The notes under the pieces are model-generated. The model did not search any database. It was not told the origin of the DNA and worked only from the letters and a program-made list of their open reading frames with translations. A program made the translations under genes and the position numbers. Shown here in pieces: positions 50,401 to 59,400 of a DNA stretch of 64,000 nt. The stretch is from Angiostrongylus vasorum (taxonomy: Eukaryota; Nematoda; Chromadorea; Rhabditida; Metastrongylidae). Each line of letters begins with the position of its first letter. The first letter of the stretch is position 1. Location: positions 1,178,001-1,242,000 of the forward strand of contig JADANN010000465.1 of assembly GCA_018806985.1 (NCBI GenBank), given 5' to 3'.

Positions 50401-53400
50401 AACTCTAAAATGACCGTCTAACATCGGAGAAAAAAATGATTTCCCTACAAGTAAAACAAAGAAAAGGTGAAGAAAGCGATCGCAGATAACTCCTCCGTGA
50501 AACTGAAGCCATAACTCAATAACCACTATGAGTGAAGTTTTCGGCATTTGCGCTTTCGCTCTACGAAACAGTATTTCTCATAAGTTTGAGAATAATGCAG
50601 AATGCCTAGTAATGCTTTTAAACGTTTAAAAGAATGTGGGTATAGAGAACTTCTCTCTGGAAAAAGTTCTCTATCTTTCTAAACAATAACATTTGATGTC
50701 CATATATGGCCGCCTCGCATTCGCACATCAAACACCGCAATGTAACTTTTATAATCTACTCGGTGAATTATGTTCAGTGTTTCAGGCACAGTAGCGATTC
50801 AGGTTTGACTTCAGTAGCACACCAACGATGGCTTATCCGAAGGAGGAGGAGTAACAGTGGAACAGTTTACTACTTCCTTGCGAAACAATGAATGAAGCCA
50901 ATGACGTTGATATTTCAGGCAGTTAGGTACAGTCTACTGCAGTCCAGGATCAACAATCCAGATTAACCGCGGTTGCATACGCACGCGGCTCCCGCAGCCA
51001 GTATAAGCCAGGTGCCTTCGACGGCGGAGACATACCATCACTCATCACACCCCGATCGGTAGCGCGGATAATCCGCTCCTCACAACATCATTCATTGTCA
51101 TCCTCAATCACCACATTTCATTCACAGTCATACTCACTCATTCTTATTCATTCACACTCATCTTTCAGTAAACAGTAGATTATTGTATTTAGTTTCTTAG
51201 CTTGTCTGCGGTGCAATGTCAGTAGTGGCGGGTGTTTCCAAATGCGTTATATTTGCAACGCCATCGGTGGCATGTACCATTCCTACCGCAATGTACGCCA
51301 TGCGTACAAGGCCGCTGAGCGGCCAACTTATGCTGTGTATTCTGTTAAGCCGCTATAGGCTTATCAGTTTCCAGCCATTATCATATTGGCCCTTGACTCT
51401 TAGGCAATGGTGGCACCCATAGATGCTCAAACTTCACGTTGCTGACATAGCGTTATCCACGACCAGCCGCCTGACTGTGTACCGTAGATGACTCATCACT
51501 TACTGTCCTCATTGATCCACTGAAATGCACCTCATTGCTATAATGTTGAAATCTTAGCTCAGCCGAAAATACGGCCCGTCTGTATCCCTCTCCGCCTCAG
51601 CATACAGTCTCCTTTCCTCCGCCCCCAGCATACTGTCTCCCTCAGCCGCCGCGCCGGCCGCGGATAGACGCGACGCGGCGTCGCTCACAGCTAACCAACG
51701 GTTACTTCCTGGTAATTATTCATTATTACTATTAATGTAATTGTGTTAATTAGTTATTAATGGTATAGTAATATTCGATTTCCATTATCTCGTTGTTAGC
51801 CTCACTTCACTACTAGCCTTAGCACCTCATAGCTTTAACTCACGTCGTCCCTCTACCATTACTTCTCCATCGTTACTATTATGTTATTAATGTTATATTT
51901 ATGTATTAAAGGTTTAATTACCCGAGTTTGAGGCTGGTAGATCAATACGGCAACCAAAAGACCCGCGTGGCTAATATTCTACACATACTGAACCGCTAGG
52001 AGCCGCCGCTAACTAGCCGTTACATGTGGTCATTGGTACTTCGTTAAACCTTCCGATTATTCATTTCACTTCATAGGCGCAAACGATTGCAGAAAATTTG
52101 GATGTTGCTAAGATATTTGCGGAAACTCCAGACCGCAGGTGTCTGCGGTGGGGAACGAACGCGCTATTGTCCTGTCCAGGGAATAACGCGTTCACCACCA
52201 CACCATGCGGGTCCTTCGTTTCGCCTGTCTCTCAGCTATTTCTATCGATCTCAGTCATCAACAATCACCCGTCAACGGGACTGATCTGAGGAGCCCAAAT
52301 CGGAAATGAACCCTGTTAAGCTGAGGCTTTAGTTATAATCACTTAACCATTTTTATTTTACTACCTACTCTTTTTAATGGCAGAGGTGTATTGCGAAATA
52401 TAACTGCGGTCCGGAGTTTTGCAAATATCTCAGCATCACTGAAGTTATATTTCGCAGTATACCATGCCATTGAAAAAGAGTAGGCAGTAAAATAAAAACG
52501 GTTAAGGTTCAGCAAATTGAACTTACAGTAGATAGCTTCAAATTCTGATCATGCAGTTTATCCTTGTCCATTTGCAGTTGCTCGTTAAGCAGCTCGAGCT
52601 CTCGTATTCGTTCCTTATGTCTCTCCTTCGGTATGAGTGGACGAACGAGAGCGAATATGCGGAACCATGACCATTCGGCTAATTCGGTAAAGGTGCGAAC
52701 ATTATTTTGTATTGTACAAATAGCCATACTAGAAATGAATAAATGAAAGAAGTGAAGATGAAAAAAGAGGAAACGAGTAAGCTACTACGAGTTAACGCGC
52801 AGTGGTAAAGAGCATCGTCTCGTACAAATTTTACGGCTGTTTAACAGTTTCCAAACATTTGATGGTTTCAATGCTATAAAGGTTTTGTTCAGTTAACAAT
52901 CTTAATGACGAGTTTTTAACCTAAACCATCGCCATATATTCAGGGGGTATGCATGGGAGATGTTTTAGAATAAAAAAGAAAGTGCAACTCACTTTCTCTT
53001 TCGCCTGATGTGACAATCCCTCTGCATATTTATCCAGCGGATACGAGCTTGTAATGCAGTGATAACCATGTTGATGTAGTCACGTCTCTTTGCTTCAAGC
53101 TGAAATAAACTGTAGCATTTGAAGGAGTTTCCGTTTTTACGGCTTAGGGGCACTTTTTTTCAAAGATTGTTTAAGTGATATTGTTTACATGAGCGTTGCC
53201 TTTTTTTCTAGTGAGAACGCCTTAATCTATTACTGAGAACGCCACGGATCTCCCTCATATGAGGGATCTCGAGCGGGTTAGTCGCGAGGCTACGTGGCGC
53301 GGCCCAGGTTGCGGATAGGGGGTTAATAGCGGACCAAAAGCGACCTTTGCTTCCCTGAGACGCAGGTGGATCCAGGGGATGGACTCACTGATTCTGCTGC

Positions 53401-56400
53401 GCCGACTTGGCACATACTTTCTGTATTTGCTAGGCGTATTCATGTATGCGTGTGTGGGTGCGTTCTAGCTTGTGCGGATTGTATTCTACGAGTCAATTCG
53501 GCCAAAAGCCTGCAATCAAGTGACAGGAAAGTATAGAGCCCAGCAAACTACACGTGGGTGTCAAAATGCTAAACACAGTAAGAAAAAAAACGAGCCTCAT
53601 TTTCCTGACCCCTGAAAGAGCATTTTCGCAGTATTGGGTAGGACGAGTACGGAGAGGCTGCTAAAATCTCAGGGCCAATGGAAGCTGCCTGGATTACAAA
53701 GAACTACGGTGACGACCTGTACCTACAATGCACGTACACTTGCATCCAAGTCCTCGATAGAAGAGTTGCTCATGCAAACAAGAAGGATAAGGTACGACGC
53801 CATCTGATTGGCAGATACGAAATGTAGCCACCCATTCAACGCGGTCCGTGACACCAGAGGAGAACTGTTCCTCGGAACATGCGACAGTAGAAGAGTCGGC
53901 GGCGTCAGCGTTCTCGTCAACACGAGTTTGTCCATGAACATAGATTCATTCGAACAGCTTACAACCCGAATCGGACGTTTAAGATTAAAAAGATGTGGAT
54001 CAATACCGGCTTTGACAATCTTCGTCGTTTATGCCGACACGCCGACATCAAACTATGACGAAGAAGAAGTCGAAGCGTTCTATATGGACTTGGAGCAGTT
54101 CTACAGAGAAGACCATACATTCTTCAAGGTCATCATTGGAAATTTCAACGCCAAGACTGGACCAAGAAGAACGTCTGAAGAACGTCACACTGGGACCCAT
54201 GGATCAGAATGGAACGAACAGGATGAGCGGCTATTTGAGTTTATCATGGCGACCAAAAGCCATCCATGGTAACTCGCAATTCCAGAAGCCCCCACCCTCA
54301 ACGCTGGACGTGGGAGTCTCCCAATGGAGAGTACCATAATGAAATAGACCACATGATAGTAGATAGAAGGTTTTGACTAACCGATGCCGCTGTTGTCCCA
54401 AAATTCCACACGGGATCAGACCACCGTCTCCTTCGCGCAAGATTCTCTTTCTCGCCGAAAAGCAGAAAAAAAGCCGCTAAATTCAAAAACCGAAGTCCCA
54501 GAACCACAGTAAACTGGGACTTATTCAATTCACTAGTCGGCTGTTGGGAATATGTCGTTGTCGATATCATCGACGAGGGATACGATCCGCTCATTCAACA
54601 TTTTCACGTTAGCGTTATGAAAGCTGAGAGTTAGAAAGTCACCAAGAGACGTCTGTCTCCAGAAACACTCGAGCTACTACGCCAGCGTGGAATCGCAAGA
54701 GCTGCAGGCAACCGCGAACTAACGTCCGAACTTGGAAAACAATGCAGACAGGCGATAAAAGAAGATCTTAAAGAGAGAAGAGCAGCAGTATTGGTCAAAG
54801 CTGCAGAAGCTGAGGAAAGCATTCGCAAAGCCCACCGAAGCTTCGCAAATTACAAGACTATAATGATTGCACTCCGACGCCCAGACGGAACAGCTACAGC
54901 GTCCAGAAAGGCAATGGAGAAAATCATCCACGACTACTAGTCAGATGTCTTCTCGGCAAACCTCGTAAACACACTGGGTTGGCTCTTCACACGTTAACTG
55001 TCTGAATACAAGGTTCCTACTCAGTGGAAGACGAGAAATACAGTGCTATTATTCAAGAAGGGTGACCTCCACGATATCGGCAATTCTCCCCCCAATCTGC
55101 TTGCCGTCTTTTGTCTTCAAACTCTTCACTCAAGTCATCCTAAACAGTAAAAACAGAGCACTGGACGAAGGGCAGCCGTGTGAGCAAGCAGCGTTTCGAA
55201 ATGGATTTAGTACGATGGACCACATCCTTATGATAACAAGACTTACTAGAGTATCGCACGTGTACAAAAGATCGCTCTATCTCATTTTCAACGATTCAAA
55301 GAAGGCCTTTGACTCAACTGAGACACAAGCAGTCATGGGAGCCCTTGATAGTCAGCGATTCCCTAGTTATTATATAATGATTCTTCATGAACTGTACAAA
55401 AATTTCGCAACCAAGATATCACCATTCTACAACGACGTCAAAAGAGGGGTTAGGCAAGGCGATACGATCTCGCCAAAATTATTTACCGCCACCCTCCAGA
55501 ACGTCATGCGAACATTGGAATGGGACAACATGGGAGCGAAAATCGATGGTCCGCAGTTGCATCATCTTCGTTTGCTGATGGTATCGTTCTTATAAAACTA
55601 AACATTAGCCAAGTGGAACGAATGCTTGCCGACTTTGATAAAGCCTCTGGGAAGAATGTTCTTCGACTAAATCTCTCAAAAACGATGTTCATGAGGAACT
55701 TATTGGCTGTGCATGCCACATTGACGCTTAACGGAATGAGTACTCCGAATGCTCCAGTTACGTCTACCGAGGTCGAAAAAATCAACATGATGAACGACTT
55801 AGCTCCAGAGTTGTGCAGAAGGGAACGAGCGGCTTGAAGACCTGACTCCGTGCGCACGTTATCGATTCAACGGTGCTTTCTGCCTTAACGTATGCATCAG
55901 AAACCTTGTCGCTGTTTGAGCAGGATGAAAGACCACTCAGCGTTCTTGAACGCACAGTCGAAAGGACAATGCCAGGAGTATCCCGTTTCACACAAGTGAG
56001 GGAAGGGATCCGAAGCCCCGACCTGCGCCAACGATCAAAAAATCAAAGATGTCGTTCTGTACGCCAAACAGTAGAAGATAAGATGAGTCGGACACGTAAT
56101 GAGTATGAATGACAACCGATGGGCAAGAGCCGTTAGTGACTGGATACCTCGGGATGTCAAACGCACTGCAGGAAGACCACCGACCCGATAGTCAGAGTTC
56201 TTCACGAACAGCCTAGAAAAAAAAGATATGATGTTCGACGAGTCCCTAGAGCGAGCAGAGACCCACTGGGCCACTCTTGCACGCCATAGGGAAAAATGGA
56301 AGATTTATTGGCGCCTACTCGAGTCACTCGAAGGCCAACGGGACTACAGATGATACGTGATACAGGAGGCAGGTGAAGGATCTCAAAACGAAGGTTGGTC

Positions 56401-59400
56401 ACAATGCTACGAGGCACATCCTCAGGTGGCCGACCATAGTTAAGGCTTAACCATATGCGACTCTGCATTCGCCCTGAGAAGCAGTTGAATTGAACAGCTA
56501 AATTTCAGAAGACTTGCAAAACCATGTTCTTGTATTAGATCATTTAATTAGTTCTATTTTTTGTATTAGCACTTTTTTTTCATTTTGTCAGTGTTTTCCG
56601 TTACGACTGACCGTATATATGCCTTCTTTAGTAGGAGTTTCTGCCTTTCAAAAAATTGTCTGAAATCAGGCACAATTTCCAAGTGGATGGTATTTCCGTG
56701 GTTGGCCGGGCAATTATTCTCAAGATAGCCCTGTAGGAGTCACTGCTTATGGTGTACCAAAGAAAATGTGACTCATTCCATTTACGTTTTCTATAGACTG
56801 ACAGGAGAGGCCCGTGTAGCGCAAATGGTCGCAGACGCCCTGCAATACACATTGGATCTATCCTGCACCCCCAAATTCACTAACCATTTCTCTCTCCGGT
56901 TTCAGCAAATTGCTACCAGACTGGTTTGAAGAAATAGCAGCACTGGCTCGATACGTCGATAGGCCACCACGAGTCAATGTAAAGGCAAGTTATCCATTCA
57001 ATCACTTCCAAACGATGTTTAGTCGAATGCATGGCGAATTTCTTAGGGATTGATTGATCGACGTCGAGAGCTTTATCCTTTTTATCCTCATAGGCGACAG
57101 AAGGTCTTGGCATAGACTGATTCTTAGATGGGCTTCCACATGGACGTATAGGACTTATCAGTTCAGTTGACCAAGCTGAGATGACGCTCCTGTTATGTAA
57201 AATAGTTCGACACGATAGAAGGTTGATTTCGCGTAGTGAAGAAGTATGCCATCGCTCGATATTAATTTCTTAATATTAGGAACTTTCGACTCACTTCTGA
57301 TATAACACCAATTTTACAGAAAATCTTTGTCTTGCCAATCTGATAACGCGACTCAGCAATAGCGGCCGATGCACAGATCTCAGCTGCACCACGACCTGCA
57401 AAGTCAAAAATCAAGATTTCATTGAGGACTTTGGGTTCCTAACATTCGCAAGTTTTAGCTTTTTTGCTTAGTAGTTTGAACCCATGCAATCATGGTTTCG
57501 TAATAGTCTGCAGTTCAAAATTTATTTTTGGAGATATCAATCCATTTTTTGATAGCTCGGCGATGAATAAAGTATGACAAAAGTACCTGTTTTGGGTGCT
57601 CCTTTAACGAGCATATTATATCTTGTAACGAATTCTGCGAACAGAAGACGAGATGGATAGCCTTCACGACAAATTCGAATCCCTTCTAAGACACCGTTGC
57701 ATCTAAATGGATAATCCCACTATACAACGTTAAGATGCAAATCTAAATTAAACTGCAGTGTAAGTTAAGAATAACAGAATAGTGCAGTCTATACATATTT
57801 ACACTAGAACTTGTTCATTTTGCGAATATATTTAGCTCTGGAAATAACTAAATGGAAAAGATAAACATTAACGCATATGTATTCTTTCTTTGATGAGCTT
57901 ACACGAGGTTGATAAATAGACTTATTCCGGCCAACGTTTCAAAGGACGCGTGTGGCGCAGTGGTTGGAGACGCTACTGCGACACCACACGTGGAATCGAT
58001 CCCAGAGCACATGGCCCAAAGCCTTCCATCCTTCCGGGGTCGGCAAATTGGTACCAGACTTGTCTGGGTGTATAGCAGCACTGGCTCGATACATCGGTAG
58101 CCCACCGTGAGTCATTGCAAAGGCCAGATATGTATTCAGTCACCTCCAACGATATTTGATGAAGTCGGATGCATGGCGCATCCCTCAGGGATTGATCAAC
58201 GCCGAGACCTTTTTAGCTTTTAACATTTCAACATCATCGGCTCTGATGAAGACGAAGACGTGAAGACGTTAGCCGAAATAAATCTATTTATCAACCTCGT
58301 ATGAGCTTATCGAAGACAGAACACATATTGGTTAGGCACACCGAGGTTGAAGGGAAGTTGATTTTGAAATGAACGCTTATCTTTAAAATTCGTGATCTGA
58401 ACGCTTCGTGCCTCATTTTTTGAATCGAATTTATTCTTATTAATTTACCACATAAATATTAATGAAAAAACTGACCTTAGTTGATTTATCACTAATGGGC
58501 CATCGACTTTGTTAGGTACCCGTTCATAGTTTGGAACCACACATCGAATAAAATGAGCAGATGTGGATGACAGCATCTCCAGAAGACTGAGGAGTTGATT
58601 CTAAACACTCCCGCATGGATCGATAGGTGGAAATGAAAAAAGAATTGCGAAAAGACGGTCTAGATATTCAGCACAGTAGGAGATTTCTGTGCGAACGAGA
58701 ACACACAAAAATACAGGTACTGATTAACTAAGTAGGTATATAGATAATCGCCAATTCGGTCGATTCAGGTCTCTAATGAGTCTGATCGACACGGATTTTG
58801 TGGCCGAGATATTGTTAACGTTGAAAGAGCAGTGTGCCCAATGCGAAAGTTATTACATCCAATACAAATCGGTAACAATTTATAAATTGAGTGGAATTTA
58901 CGAACCTTATAGATGAACGTCACTGTTGACTGGCATAATGTTCCCCGTCGTGATTTTGTCATATCCGTGGACACTAAAATTTGAAAACTTAACGGAATTA
59001 TTTGATTTCATTGTAATTATTGTTAAAGTCTTCTACAGCGGGCGGATGGCACAATGGTAGTGATGTCGGTCATCATGAGCGTGTTGCTAGTTCGATTCTG
59101 CCCCGGGCCAGCTTAGCCTGTCATCCCTCCAGGGGTCGGGAAAGTGGTACCGAACTTGACTTGGAAAAATCACTCTCTGCAATCCATTTGGGAACGCTCC
59201 ATCTCGGCTATCTCAGGGCTCCAGGGAGAACCTACTTAGCCAGCATTCTACGACATTCAGGATGAAATGAGCATCCTCAGACAGTAGCCGAAGCCACGCA
59301 TAAAAGTGAATATCTTGTGGATAATGGACGCGGGAAACGAATAGAATGTGAGTAGTGCTGGGATCCGCATAGTAGACGTGAAGACGGTTTATATAAAATA

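Noticed and set aside
53241..56365. Functional reverse transcriptase gene
   Set aside because: The FADD box is mutated, frames are broken and a segment is deleted; only a mobile-element relic.
57944..58015. Genuine tRNA gene
   Set aside because: A/B boxes are present but acceptor stems do not pair over 7 bp, and the copies are followed by a shared SINE body; they are SINE heads. No intact tRNA gene was found in the window.
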